Source: Isoetes taiwanensis (Eukaryota; Streptophyta; Lycopodiopsida; Isoetales; Isoetaceae). From it: DNA of 64,000 nucleotides. The stretch spans positions 5,184,451 to 5,248,450 of the forward strand of contig JAJEKV010000028.1 of assembly GCA_021234155.1 (NCBI GenBank), written 5' to 3'. The translations under genes and the position numbers were made by a program. The stretch's first letter is position 1; the number at the start of each line of letters is the position of its first letter. The notes below the pieces were generated by a model, which had not been told where the DNA came from, ran no database searches, and was given only the letters and a program-made list of their open reading frames with translations. Shown here one piece after another: positions 26,240 to 38,480 of this stretch.

Positions 26240-26640
26240 GTCAGGTAGCAGACCCACGCCCCCGCCGAAACCCACACAGAAACCCACGCCCCCGTCGGCA
26301 ACTGAGATCACAATGGCTCTGTCATATGTCTATTTTGGGCCCAAGGCCATTGTACTATATATATCAGTAGAGTTAGATCTCAAGTTTTTAGATGAGACTT
26401 AGTATCCTCTTGTTTCAAGTTTTGTGTCTCAGCATCTCGCAAGACCTCATGTACTCTTTCTGATATTCAAAAGATTCTTGTCTTGGCACACAGTTTTCTT
26501 TGCTTTTGTGTTTCTTTCTTTTTGCTCTTACCTCTTTGCAAAATCCCGCGCGACACTCTATACTAAGGATTTGTCTGTTTGATTCAAGGGTCCTCACAGA
26601 GGGCTGTCCTGCAGACAATCCCGAACCCAGACTCTAAGCA
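26240..26640 (+). repeat. Candidate LTR and leader of a gag-containing retroelement
   Basis: A TATATATAT box at about 26350, a polyadenylation-like region and a C-rich segment precede the gag frame that starts at 26685. This arrangement is what an LTR plus leader would give. No second copy was found to confirm it and the ends are estimates. Confidence 0.3.
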
Positions 26641-26684
26641 TTGTCGCCGCTGCTGGGTCTTAATTCTTTTTTCCACACCTCAAG

Positions 26685-29160
26685 ATGTTTGTTCGTGCTT
26701 TCACTCAAGACGATCTTCTTAACCAAACTGCAGCTAGATTTGATCGCCATCAACGCAGGGAAAATGCTCGCCATATGTATGATGCTAAGTATGACATTGA
26801 AGGAGGCCGTTTATGCTCGCGTGCTTGGGTCGCCTCCCAATTGCAAACATTGTTCTCAACTTCAGTCACCACATCACACTCTTGTGCATCACACTCCTCA
26901 TTACTTCCAAACGCCAAAGAGTACTTATATTCATATTCCCTCTGGGCAGACATCATTGCCTTCGTAGCCATCTTCCCCACAACATAGTATGGGCTACACT
27001 CAGGTTTCTTTTAGTCCCAAACATGTCCAAGAATTTCAGTCTTCGCCCTCTTTTCAACCTCATGTCAATGTCTACAATATTCATGACCTCAAATTGAATG
27101 AGGATGGCATACAAGGGATCTTGCCCCATGATCCCCAACTTTCTGGATCTCTTGGGTTTACTGTTTCCACGCACATGCCTTGTTCATAGCCCTCGGGTGT
27201 GCCTCAAGAACCTGCTTATTCTTTTGCCCCATTGTTTTATACCCAAGTTCTCGTGCCTCCGTCAACTGCTCACAATCTCAAACTTACATATCCTATTTTT
27301 GGCAATACAAAAGGGAAGCCTATTCTTGATCAGAGTGCTCAGGTCCACATGGAAGAATTTGAATCTCTTGCTGTTTTATATGGACACTCTCAGCCCCAAC
27401 TCAAGTTTCATATTTTCTTTACTACCCTCCGTGACGCACCTCATCAATGGCTCGTGGCCAATGAAAGTCATTGGAAGCGAAACTGGCATGAAATGAAGAC
27501 AACCTTTCTGTCACATTATGGTACCACCGATGATGATCAACAACTTCTCAAGCAACTCAATAATCTTCAACAACAACCCAGGAATTTGCCTGTGACTTTA
27601 CTGATCGTCTGCATATTTTGGTTAGCATGCTCAAATATATCCCATGCAGAGTCAGATCTTAGTTTGGTTTTTGCAGGGCCTACCTCCCGCTATTCGACTT
27701 ATGACTGAATACTTGCGACCTAAAACGTTGAACCACGCCATCAAACTGGTCAATCATTCCGTTAATGTATCTTTACGAGTTGTTCCCCTCACATATCTCC
27801 CTTTCATTCCTCCCATCGTAGTTCCACAAAACACGGTCCAACCTCATCAAGCTGCTCCACCACAAAGAAGTCAAATATGGTGTCACATTTGTAAGTATCA
27901 AGGCCATCTGGCCAATGAATGCAATTCCATGAATGGTCCTCCTCACTGCAAGCATTGCAATATGTGCAACCACACTATTGAAGAATGTACGCGCTCACAT
28001 CCCACACCTTTTCGACAGAAACTAGTCTTTCAAGTCCAGACGATACCTCAACAATATCAACAACCTCAGCAATATCCACAACCTCAGCAACCTCAGCAAT
28101 CACGAGGACGAAACTCCCGCACTCCTTTTGATCCCGCAAAAGCTCAATGTTATCACTGTTAAAAATGGAGCCACAACACCACGGCGTGCCTACAACTCCC
28201 CAAAGTTCAAGTACAACTTCTATGCACTAACCAAACTGCCTCGGTGCGCCTCACAGCCTATCAACTTTAGGTAGCTAATGGGAAACAAGCCCCATGTCCC
28301 ACCTTAAAAAAACCACCTCGTGCACCTCAACAACAGAGGACCCAACAAGCTCCTCCACCCGCTGTGCTGGACCAACAAGCCCAAGAAGAGATTTATCAAG
28401 CTCTGAACCCTCTTGTGCAACAATCCAACTGGGTTGGTCTGGTCTCACGCTAGCACCTCGGCACCCGCCCTTTGATGTTCACGCCACAAGACACGCAGCC
28501 TGCTTTTACAGGGGATACTGTTCCTCTTGAGCAACCCAAGACGGTGCATTTCGCCCCTGATCTTGAACAACTCATGCCTCATGTTATGCCCAAGGTACGT
28601 CAAAATATTCTAAAGCTCATGCAAGCTGTTGAAGGCCGCACGCTGGCAAATGTTCACGCTACCACTCGCGCTCCACATCTACGCCTACTTCACGCACTCA
28701 GCCCTATCCCAACATTGCTGCTGAAGTAGAGTTCCTTAAGGAAGTTTCGGCGTCAATGCCCAAGGAACTGGGCCCATTGGACCCTGTCGATCCTCTAGCC
28801 CATGTTCCCTTAAAGCTGCAAGAAGAGCTCGCCAAGATCAAAATTCCTCTTAGTCTTCCCACCATTTTGAAGTTATGTCATGCCCTCTAGGAACAAGTGC
28901 CTCTACCCACTGTTCTTGTTGGCGCAGTCCCTACTTCTACGCCCATGGTTCACATAATTGTTGGGAATCAACAGATTAATCATGTCCAAATTGATGGAGG
29001 ACCTTATCAAGGACAAACTCAGGAAACAACTTGGTATCACTCAATTATATCGTGCTTCTTAGCCAATGTGTCACATCATGCGCCCTCAAGGCGTCACTCC
29101 TATTCTTCAAATCAACATTGCTAAGTTGTCCGAGGCATGGTTGAAGGCATCTAGATGTCC
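26685..29160 (+). mobile_element. Degenerate LTR-retrotransposon gag and protease region
   Basis: Plus-strand frames joined across several breaks read as gag: an N-terminal MFVRAFTQDDLLNQT segment, a capsid-like region (EEFESLAVLYGHSQPQLKF, LRDAPHQWL, WHEMKTTFLSHYG), then GLPPAIRLMTEYLRP and three CCHC zinc knuckles: CHICKYQGHLANEC (about 27880), CKHCNMCNHTIEEC (about 27950) and a broken CYHC at 28150. A glutamine- and proline-rich linker lies between. Further on, VQIDGG at about 28985-29000 followed by KLRKQLGITQLYRAS looks like the aspartic protease of this group. At least four frameshifts or stops make it non-functional. RT would be expected next but is not present on this strand. Confidence 0.8.
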
Positions 29161-29164
29161 AATT

Positions 29165-30580
29165 TGGGTTAACTGCATCTAACAATATTGTCAAAGAAAA
29201 TGCAAGAAAGGATATCCTTCATTTCTAAGAAATAGTCTTCACACATCATTTGGTTAGATTGTAGCTTATTTTGTGGAAGCATCAAGGATAGAATAGAATA
29301 AAAGAATTTGCATATTGATATTGAAAGCCATTTCTTCCAAAGAGGGCATATGTCTCCCTTACATCGCACAAAGTTATCTATCAATTATGTATTTACACAT
29401 CATTGCATTCTCAACCCCTAATGGAAGGTACAGATCTGTTGATGAGATTCATAATAATAATTTTATCAAAGACAACATTGAGTTATGACTCTAATTCAAA
29501 TAATGGAAGCTATTCCAGCGACTCCAACAATAGCTACAATTAGTTCATAAGGACTAATCTAGAATTCCATTATGCCTTCTATTAGTTCTAAAGTCATAAC
29601 GACTTAATATTCCATATAAGGTTTCTCGCTTGACATTTAAAAATATAGAACTTGGGTCAGTTTTTTTCGTGGCGTGCATTCTCGTGCTACCACATGGCAT
29701 TCCTCTTCAATGCGGAATGGAAGTAGAGTTATTCCATTCCACTCGATCGACTGCGTAGGTTTTAGGTTAGGTTTTTCTTGCAGCTGAGCTGGAGCTCTAA
29801 GTTTTTCTTTAGATTTCACGGCTAAGCTCTGGGCTCAGGATTGGAAATATTAGTTTTCTTAGATTTTACAGTCTGAGCTCTAAATTTCGTTCTTTGCGGG
29901 TGAGTTTTGCTCTTCGCAAGGTGAGTTTTGTTAGCAGCTGTCAGAGCTCTGAGGTCTGTTTGGCAGTGTTGGAGCTCCAAATTCTGAGGTCTTTCAGGTG
30001 CTATGAGCTCTGATTGTGGTTCTTCGAGAGGGAATATGACATGGCATATTTCCTTCACCAACGGTCCAGTAGATGAAGCAATTATAGAGATGAAGAAATT
30101 ATAGCTACTTCATTTTTTGAATAAAACACACAAAACTTCAAGTATGAATTATACCTAGCATTAACTTTCAATAAAAACTAAGCTACTTGAAATTTATATT
30201 GCATTTCAAATATTATGGATAAGAAATGATGATTAGAATATTTTTAGGGAATTCTGTACAGGATCTAAGTGGGTTCCTATATTTAATAATTCGTAGCTAC
30301 TTCAGTTTTTGGACAAACCATATAAAAATTGCAAGACAGATAAATACTTAATGTATAATTTCATTTAAAAATGACATTATTGCCATGTTCTCTGTTGGAT
30401 GTACAAGTTTCATGAGATCATAGAATATGAAAAATAAAGTAACTCAAGATGTGACTATATTAAAACCTTGAGGAATTTGACCTAGCCATTGCATATAGTG
30501 TAGAAGTTTGAGTTGACTTTATAATCCAATTCTCAACAACTAATATCACATAATTATCACAGAGATTTATTCCTTAAGCT
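29165..30580. other. Intergenic or element-derived stretch without recognisable coding
   Basis: AT-rich DNA with a patch at 29760-30020 that repeats GAGCTCT-containing phrases irregularly. It lies between the protease remnant and the integrase fragment, where RT and RNase H of a normal element would be. No RT motif is readable on either strand. Confidence 0.4.
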
Positions 30581-31098
30581 TTGCCTATCGAAATACCAGG
30601 AGTAAGGAAGTTGATCCTCCACGATACTCACAACAACCGTATAGCCGGCTACACGGGATTTATGAAGACATATTTCAAGAAAAGAAGTAGCTATTTTGGG
30701 CCTGGCATGAAGAAGGACATCGCCAAGCATATTTGGGAGTATCAGTTATACCAGCAGACGAAGGCAAAGGAACTTCGAATTCCAGGGGCTCTTGAACCAT
30801 TGGCGGTGCCAGACGCCAAGTGGGAGATGGTGAGTATGGATTTCGTAACGGGTCTTTCCTGAACATCTAGGAGCCATGATGCTTTGATGGTGGTAGTTGA
30901 CAAGTTGTTTAAGATGACACATTCCTTGCCATGCAAGACCACAGATACAACCCTAGATACAGCCTTTTCTTTGCCAAGGAAATCTTTAGGTCGCATTAAA
31001 TGCCTAGAGGAATTATATTAGATAGAGACCTGAAGTTCATAAGTGCATTTTAGACAAACTTCTTCAAGACCATTGGAACGAAGCTTTGTATGAGTACA
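30581..31098 (+). mobile_element. Ty3/gypsy integrase fragment, first half
   Basis: The frame reads PIEIPGVRKLILHDTHNN, the H2C2 region, then KKRSSYFGPGMKKDIAKHI and WEMVSMDFVTGL with the first catalytic aspartate. The next part continues over stops (HDALMVVVDKLFKMTH, then TNFFKTIGTKLCMST). The expected continuation, a short run before MSPF...YGY, does not follow; instead about 2.4 kb of foreign sequence intervenes and the element resumes at 33556. Confidence 0.85.
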
Positions 31099-33555
31099 TA
31101 GCGATCCTCGTTTGTGGGGTATGCATGTACAAGTTTTTGTATACTGTATATTAAGGTTTGCAAAATACTATAAGGTTTGAGAGAATGTACTTAGTGGTGT
31201 TAATTTTGTACATGTATTGTAAATATACTTTTGGGGCTCTCGCTGCCCTACGTAATCCCCCGTGTGAATATGCACCCAAACCAAAGGGGTTTTAAGGGGG
31301 ATTTTAATTTAAATGTGTTAAATGCAATGGTTTGTGTTAATAATGTTAATGGTAGTTGTGTGTTGATTGTTATATTAAAAAAATTTTACGGCCCTTCGGG
31401 CCCTAACTAAAGCAAACATAGGTAAACTTTATGGGCCAGTTAGCCTGTTTATGTAAGTATGTAAGTGCCAAGAAATATCCACTATAGAGGTTTATGTAAG
31501 TACATAAGTATCAAAAAATAACCAACTGTAAGAATATGGTGATACTCTTACATGACATACATACAAGAACGTTTGAAATTGGTATGATGCAAACTTCTCT
31601 TGGCAACAAACTATTCAGCTACCAGTATGATGCTACTGTCCACAAGAAGAGTCTCTTGATTGTCCTATGTGCTAAAAGCATTATGCTTATTATTACAGAC
31701 ATATGAGGCTTTCTCCAATTGGTGTTATGCAATCTTGCTATGGTAATGTCAGTAAGATATTAGTGCCCACTAAAAGGAAATACTATATACTTAGACTTGA
31801 AATATTTCACAAAAGAGCAACATGGTGATTGCGGCATTATATTTTGTTAACAAACTTATATATGTGAAAAACAGGTCCCTATCATTATCTACTCATTTTC
31901 ATAGGAAATCGAACTTAGGCATGAACTAGCAAGAGAAGAAGAACCAACTGGAGTTGTGTTTTAAGGCCAGAGATATACAACCACCAGTTTTACAGGTTGC
32001 TACTACAAAATACTAAATCTCACGTGTTATAACACCGCTTGGTGCCCGTCCACAAAAAATCTGCAGCGGTTGAAGTGGCATTTCAGCAATTGATTTATGA
32101 TCATCATCCAAAACAGAAAGACTTTCAAGATATCCAAAAACAACAGCAAAACAATGCACCACAGAAAACAATGCACTTTTTGTTACATATAATGCCAGAT
32201 TCGTGTTTCAGTGGCACCCAGCAACACGAAGCAAAGCTAAGAAAACAAGATCCAACATTTACAAAGTGATGAAAGCAACAACAAAATTAATTTCTTACAA
32301 TTTTAAGCAAAGCTGCATTGCACATTTCTATCAAATGAACAAATGGATGTGCTTGCTCTCCTACATTGATAAAAAGGAAACATGTAAGAAATTATGAACA
32401 CAGACCTCAAATTTACAATGTAATTGTTTAAAAAGAGAAACAAAACACTATATACCAAGCATATTAACAGCGAAAGCAAATAGGATAGAGAATGAAATCA
32501 CTCCAAGATAATTAGGCTATGAGGCTGCAACAACTATGTTTGTTGGAATGAGCTTCCGCCCAACATCCAGGAAAGACTTCATAATTGATGTTGCTTCAGA
32601 ACTTGTGGGCTAACAAAACAAATCAGGGAACAAACTGGAATTAACTTCATTATAAGATGGCATTTTTGCTCACAAATTTAATAGCGTGGAATTTTGTGTT
32701 TGACATGTGGAGCCAAAGGCGTTCTCAGCTTTAAATGGTGCACTACTTCCTGGCCTGATGATTAACATCAGAACCAAACCAAATGCAGTCTTTCTTCAAG
32801 ACAAATTCCTGTAAATGCCTGAAAGGAAACTGAAAGTCAAGTCATTCTACAAATCCAAAAAATCCACTGTCCCCGTTGCTCAACTCGCATAACACAGGGC
32901 TTCTTCCATTAACCCTACTTGCATTTAAGAGCCTCCAGCAAGGAATCGTTGAAGAAAAACATGGTAAAAAATGGCCCTTGAAAGCTTGGGAAGGAGAAAC
33001 GTAGAGCAGAACTCTGGAAACCATGATCTGTGTAACCCGAAACTGGAAATTCATCCAAAACGCGGAACCAGAAAATGGAAATGTTTGTTGCAAAATGAAC
33101 TTTCCACCGCAGGTGCAATGCAAAAGTAAGGAAGCTGGAGCCCAACTAGAAACCTGCTGCACTGGATAAGAAATAATAAGGTTCGCTGCACGCCACAAGA
33201 ATCGGCCAAAACCAAATATCTGCACCATCTCTCTAACTAATGCACTATTAACTTTTAAAAAACATCCCCTGCAGTGGCGGTGCAGTGGCGTTGCCCTAAG
33301 AATGCTTTGGCAGATAACTTTTTCTTTTAGGGTTTTTCAGGGCCATAACCACATCAACCATCCAAAACTTTGAGAGATCATAACCACACGATTACAATTT
33401 TGATTCAAAATCATCGGCTCAGAAACAGCGCACTCTAGAAATACTGTTTAGTACACCTGCACGAATACAGCAACGAAATCATAGGAAAACCATGTGAAAA
33501 ACGTATAAAAATATAAAAGTAACCCCCTGTTATAATGCTAGATATTAGTACCAGG
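31099..33555. mobile_element. About 2.4-kb insertion splitting the integrase
   Basis: The stretch sits between the two halves of the gypsy integrase and is of non-gypsy character. It contains the hairpin-ended repeat at 31235-31410 and AT-rich DNA. A minus-strand open frame at 32842-33228 has no domain I recognise. I could not find matching terminal repeats; short GAGTA and TAGTA flanks are suggestive only. It may be several insertions rather than one. Confidence 0.45.
31235..31410 (+). repeat. Hairpin-ended short repeat (Helitron-like candidate), second copy
   Basis: Shared blocks in order with 10125-9958: CGCTGCCC, AAAGGGGTTTTAAGGGGGATTTT, and the hairpin GGCCC-TTC-GGGCC at about 31391-31403, here followed directly by CTAAC. 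CTAA fits the CTRR rule for Helitron 3' ends, although the usual spacer after the hairpin is missing. It also shares TATGCACCCAAACCAAA with 15008. Confidence 0.4.
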
Positions 33556-34265
33556 CAAGAATCATCTCAGATGTCCCCTTTCATGATCAATTATGGCTAT
33601 CAATGTCTAACACCAGATACATGGCACAATCCTGTGGCAAAGGTAGAAGTATCTCAACAGTTGTTGGTAGATATACCGCAATTAGTGGAAGAGGTCTGAG
33701 GCTATTTGCTCGCAGCTAGAAGCTGTCATAGAAAAGCTTGACAGACAAGTATAGGACGGTAAGAGAGTTCAAGGTGGATGATATTGTGTAGCTCAAAATC
33801 AAGGTCAAGCAAGCCAAGCTCAAAATTGGAAATTGCAAGAGACTTGCTTCAAGATGGGCAGGGCCATTTAAGATTGTCGAGCAAGTTGGGAACCAATCTT
33901 ATAAGCTCGACTTACTCGCGCATCTGAAGGTTCACAAGCCCTTCCATGTGAGCCTACTTAGGAGGCATATCCCAAATCCAGGGGAGGCTTTGGAGACTCC
34001 AACCTTGTTGGAAATGACTGAAGAACAAATTGCAACAATTCTCGAGTTGATTCTTGACAAAGATTTCAAGAAAACAAGGTGGTTTCAATTCCCTCAATAT
34101 TTGGTCAAGTGGAAGCACTTGCCAGTGGAAGATGCGACATGGGTATTGAAGCAAGATTTAGAGAAGCAATACCCACAATTTATGGAGCAGTTCGATAGCC
34201 AAGTCATCTCCGAATTGGTCGACGCCAACCCGTCAGGTGGTCTTAGCTTAGCTTGTATGCTTTAG
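33556..34265 (+). mobile_element. Ty3/gypsy (chromovirus) integrase C-terminus with chromodomain
   Basis: Reads MSPF-like and NYGYQCLTPDTW text, then EFKVDDIV, KRLASRWAGPFKIVEQVG, KLDLLAHLKVHKPFHVSLLR and RHIPNP, the integrase C-terminal domain. A chromodomain follows at 34020-34200 (FPQYLVKWKHLPVEDATW). The chromodomain identifies the chromovirus branch of Ty3/gypsy. Stops occur upstream at 33690-33790. The chromodomain frame itself (33948-34265) is open. About 180 bp of core integrase seem to be missing at the junction with the earlier half. Confidence 0.88.
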
Positions 34266-34331
34266 AGTTAGGTGCAAAAAGTGTATGCAATAAAGGTTAG
34301 TTAGGATGCATACATGAAAGTCTTGGAGCGT

Positions 34332-34660
34332 GGCCGATGATGAAATCCCCTTGGGTGTTCTCTAGGCCAGTATGCACCAGGAGTGCATGACCGAAGGGGT
34401 CATGTACGAGCAGGCCTCGTGGGCGATGATGAGATCATCGTTAAGATGTTCTCTATGCCACGATGCACGGCATGTGCGCATGACCATGGGGGAAGGAGGG
34501 GGGGGGCATGATGAGGTAAGCGTGATCATGGGCGATGATGGGATCATTGGGGATGTTCCCTAGCTTAAACCCTCAGGGGCATGATGCACTGCGGGTGTGC
34601 ATGATCGAGGGAATCATGTACAAGGTAGCACTCGATCATGGGCGATAATAGGATCGTCTT
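34332..34660. repeat. Degenerate tandem array, about 90-113-bp units
   Basis: Units starting with GGCGATGATGNGATC-like text begin near 34332, 34421, 34528 and 34641 and include TGCATGA, ATGACCNNNGGGG and TTCTCTA phrases in the same order. The array lies between the chromodomain and a purine tract, where such elements often have a repeated 3' untranslated region. Confidence 0.6.
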
Positions 34661-35106
34661 AAATGGTCCTTACACTCAAATTCTGTGGCCCATGATCGAG
34701 TGTGGGTAATAGAGGTAACCTTGGACTAGTAGTTTGGCCCAATGAGATAATTGGGAGGGTTGTCCCCTTAAAACCACAACTTATTAATTAAACTAACGTA
34801 ATGTGCTACTCATGCAGGCCAGTGAAGGAGGAGCATGGAGAAGGGAGGACATTACGAGAAGATAGGAGTCATAAAATTTTGTACTTAATTATGAACTCCT
34901 AAACATGTTGTGATAATATTATGTGCTAACTTTTATAATAATAACTCTTAAGGCTATACAATTTTGTATAAGTGCATAAGTATAGCAGTACAATTAATGT
35001 TATAAATAAGTAATAAAGTTGAATTGCTATATTCATTGTTGATTGTATCTTGTAAGGTTGATGCCGCTTCGTCACCTTACAGTAATGTTGAGGACAACAT
35101 TATGCT

Positions 35107-35117
35107 AAGGGGGAGAA
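35107..35117 (+). other. Polypurine tract of the gypsy element
   Basis: AAGGGGGAGAA lies 850 bp after the chromodomain, just before AT-rich DNA that could be the 3' LTR. In this family the polypurine tract primes plus-strand synthesis. The LTR start would be about 35118, but a clean TG...CA pair is not seen. Confidence 0.5.
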
Positions 35118-35504
35118 TCTAACATTTCCTTAAAATATATGGTATAAATACATATATTTTAATGCCATGTCACCATACAAGACTCACCTTGTATACCATC
35201 AAGTGTGCTTAGGGGTGCATGGCCAAGTTATATTGCATAACTTGCCAAACTTAGGATGGAACCATTTCCACATGGCCCCATCCTATTGGGCAACCCGCCA
35301 CATGGACGCACCATAATGGAATGGCATGAAATGGCAACCCTAACCTATTCATGACATAACCCTAACCCTAAGCCACTTTTGGCTCATACCACCTTGGAAC
35401 CCTATTTCGCCCAAAACTCTGTTTCGAGCACCGTTTGTTGAAGCATAGTGCGGATCAACAGCCCCAAGACCGTGATAACGTTAGAAGGAATGGGAGCTAC
35501 CCCG

Positions 35505-37645
35505 AATCACTTACAAACCATGGAGATCCCAGGAGCAGGTGGAAGTTCCTCCCGAGCAAGTATTTGGAGTAGTTTCCAAGGTAGATCATCTGGAATCTAG
35601 GACTCCAGATGAGCTAATATCTTGTATTTCTAATAGAGCCCTCAGTTTGGACTTTGAACTCTAATCAATGAACCCTAACTGTAAGTTAGATGCATGTGAT
35701 TAGGATTAGATGTTATTCTCATTATTTAGCATGTTATGTGGATATATGATGTCGGTTGATCTTTCTTGCACCTCTTGTGTTGAGAAGGGGGGTAGAGACC
35801 TAGTAGCCTTGTTTAGATGATGCTTATAGTTTAGACCCTTTAGTTTCTATTATATTGCGGCCTATGCATAGAGCCCACCAGGCTATGGAGGCTATGGAGT
35901 GACTGAGCACCGCATAATGGGGTCCAATGATAAGATAGAGGGAGTCCCTGCTGTGCGCGGCTACTGGGGACTTGGAGCGAGCTAGGCTTATAGCCGGTCA
36001 CTTCGTGTGGGCTGGGGATGGGTCCGACACTTCTTGGATGTCGCCCTGATCCTCAGGAGTTGCAAATGTTGATCTGGCTCTTGTTTTGGGGAGTTCAATC
36101 GGATAAGGACATGAGTCGTTAGCTGCCTATCGAACCATTGCTCTTAGGGGAAGGGAAGATGCATCCCTTCCTACCTAATTGGATCGGGGAAATGCAACCC
36201 GGAGTAGCCTCATTGGATGATACCAAGAGGTTTTGTCCGACAGGTTATAGTCACGACAATGTCTGACTTAGCCCATCTGCAAAGTATGCACAGGAGGAGT
36301 GGATGGAATGATCAACCCTAGCCATTGTCTATAGCCAGCCCCGCCATTGTTATATCTCAGTCTGCTCTATCTTGAGACCCAGTCGTCAGTCTACTTTCCC
36401 TATGAGTCTGAGCATGGGTAGGAGCTTATATGTTTTTCGATGTGTTGCTATCTATAATGGATCTATGGATGGATGGATGTGCTACCCTTTGAGGTAGTTG
36501 ATTATGTTGTGTTGTTTTGCCAGTGCTGATGTTGTAGTATGCTTTCCCTGTTATAGGAGCCCGTAGGGGACGGGCGCACAAGACACCTCCGTGTCTTCCT
36601 ACCCGCGTCCTGACCATCCCATAAACGGGGCAGACGGAGGGCCCGTGTAGGAAACAATAGTGGATGGGGGATTTCTTGTAGAGTATATGGCGGAGGGCCA
36701 TATATTAGCGGGGAGGGTCACAGGTACTATTATGGACCTCGTTCAAGCATGGGATTGATCTGGCTTGCAAGCCATGAAGACCCGAGGAGCAGATGGAAGT
36801 TCATGTGGAGCAGTTATCTGCAATAGTTTCCTAGGTACAGACCATCTGGAAGCTAAGACTCCAGATGAGCTAGTATCTTGGAGTGAGTTAGGCTTATAGC
36901 CGGTCACCTCGTGTGGGCCGGGTATGGGTCCAACACTTCCTGGGTCGATGGTGTCCCCCTGACCCTCAGGAGTCGTAGGTGTTGGCCTGGCTCTTGCTTT
37001 GAGGAGTTCAGTCAGATAAGGACGTGTGTCGCCATGATCCTCTAGCCGCCTATCGAGCCATTATCTTCTGAGAAGGGGAGATGCATCCCTTCCTACCTCA
37101 TCGGACCGGGAGATACACCCAGAGTAGCCTCGTTGGGTGATACCAAAAAGTTACATCTCGGGCAGCTGACAACCACGATAGAGCCTGACTTAGCCCATCT
37201 GCAACGTATGCACAAGAGGGGCGGATGAAGTGGTCAAACCTAGCCATTGTCTATAGCCAGCCCCACCATTGTTATATCTCGATTTGCTCTATCTTTAGAT
37301 CCAACCGTCAGTCTACTTTCCCTATGAGTCTGAGCCTGGGTAGGAGCTTATATGTTTTATGATGTGTTGCTATCTATGATGGATCTATGGATGGATAGAT
37401 GTGCTACCCTTCGAACGTAGTTGATTATGTTGTGTTGTTTTGCCAGTGCTGATGTTGTAGTATGCTTTCGTTGTTATAGGAGCCCATAGGGGACGGGCGT
37501 GCAAGACACCTCCATGTCTCCCTACCCGCGTCTTGGCCATCCCAGAAATGGGGCATATGGAGGGCCAATGTAGCAGACAATGATGGATGGGGGATTTCTC
37601 ATAGAGTATACAGCAGGGCGTCGTATACTAGCGGGGAGGGTCACA
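35505..37645. repeat. Tandem direct duplication of about 1.25 kb, second copy with 341-bp deletion
   Basis: The segment from about 35510 to 36735 is repeated from about 36757 to 37645. Offsets are 1247 bp at the start and 906 bp from AGGCTTATAGCCGGTCAC onward (35985 and 36891), so the second copy lost about 341 bp; the junction lies at a CTTGGAG microhomology. Shared landmarks include CTATGAGTCTGAGC, GGATCTATGGATGGAT, TGTTGTGTTGTTTTGCCAGT and CGGGGAGGGTCACAGGT. No coding is recognised in either copy. It could be two neighbouring copies of an LTR-like or satellite-like element. Confidence 0.85.
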
Positions 37646-37663
37646 GGTTCTATTATTGATCTG

Positions 37664-37830
37664 GCCTTTGTAATGTGTGGTTTTTACCAGTTCGAAAGCC
37701 CAGCATCCCAAAGCTTGCCAAGGAAGCATGAATCGAGATATTACTTGATTGTGATCCTCCTCGGTTTGTACATGTATGCACCTATGCTTTGCACATCCCA
37801 TCCGAAGAGCCAAGTAGCTCACTTCTCCTT
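37664..37830 (-). mobile_element. Small internal fragment of the GC-rich LINE family
   Basis: GTAATGTGTGGTTTTTACC, AGCTTGCCAAGGAAGCATGAATCGAGATATT and TGTATGCACCTATGCT align in order with 7455-7570 and partly with 5000-5060. Neither end of the LINE is present. The fragment abuts the second copy of the 1.25-kb duplication. Confidence 0.6.
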
Positions 37831-37869
37831 GTAGCAGGTCATAAGGCACTGCATACCCATGGTTATGGT

Positions 37870-38420
37870 GTAGGCAAGGTTTGGGCGGCGAGGTTTGGGC
37901 GGCGAGTGTAATTCTAACGCAACCCTTTGTAGATGCAAGAAATTAATAGAGTGGTGTTAAAACTTACTTGTAGGCTTTTTGCTAGTTTTTGTCATTAAAG
38001 AAAATGTTTTTAATGCAAATTCCTATTATTTGTATCATATAGCTTGATATAAACATTTCAGGATAGATAGAAAAGTATTCAACAAGTGCTTTCTAGCTTG
38101 TTGAGTATAATAGTTCTAGGTAAAAGTACGTGAAAATACAAAAAATCCATTAGCAACTTAGTTCACATGGAACACGAGCCTTTGAAGTCCTGGATATCCA
38201 TCCATGAAGGGACAAGCGAAATTTGAGATAACTTCTAGATATTGGAATGACGGAATTTAACATAGATACATTGTTGCACGATGCAAGTGTGGTCCTCTAT
38301 AAGAACCATCCAGAGTAGTAGGTAAGAAACGTGTCGTGTCACTTTAAAGAAAAAGTGGGCGGGTGGTAGGGACAATACAACCACCATATTAAGTAGCGAA
38401 GACCATGGGGCACACTATTC
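37870..38420. promoter_or_regulatory. Upstream region of the lipid-transfer protein gene
   Basis: AT-rich single-copy-looking DNA. The only clear element is the TATA box near its right end (38423). A doubled GGTTTGGGCGGCGAG occurs at about 37878-37907. Confidence 0.35.
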
Positions 38421-38422
38421 TC

Positions 38423-38430
38423 TATATATA
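38423..38430 (+). promoter_or_regulatory. TATA box of the lipid-transfer protein gene
   Basis: TATATATA lies 51-58 bp before the ATG at 38481, predicting a start of transcription near 38455 and a leader of about 25 nt. Confidence 0.7.
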
Positions 38431-38480
38431 TGGTCGTCTTAAAAGATAAACAAACAAACTAGCAATCTGAACAAAGTATC

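Noticed and set aside
32842-33228. A 128-codon minus-strand open frame inside the integrase-splitting insertion
   Set aside because: No domain or similarity I can name, and overlapping alternative frames are equally open, so it is not called a gene.
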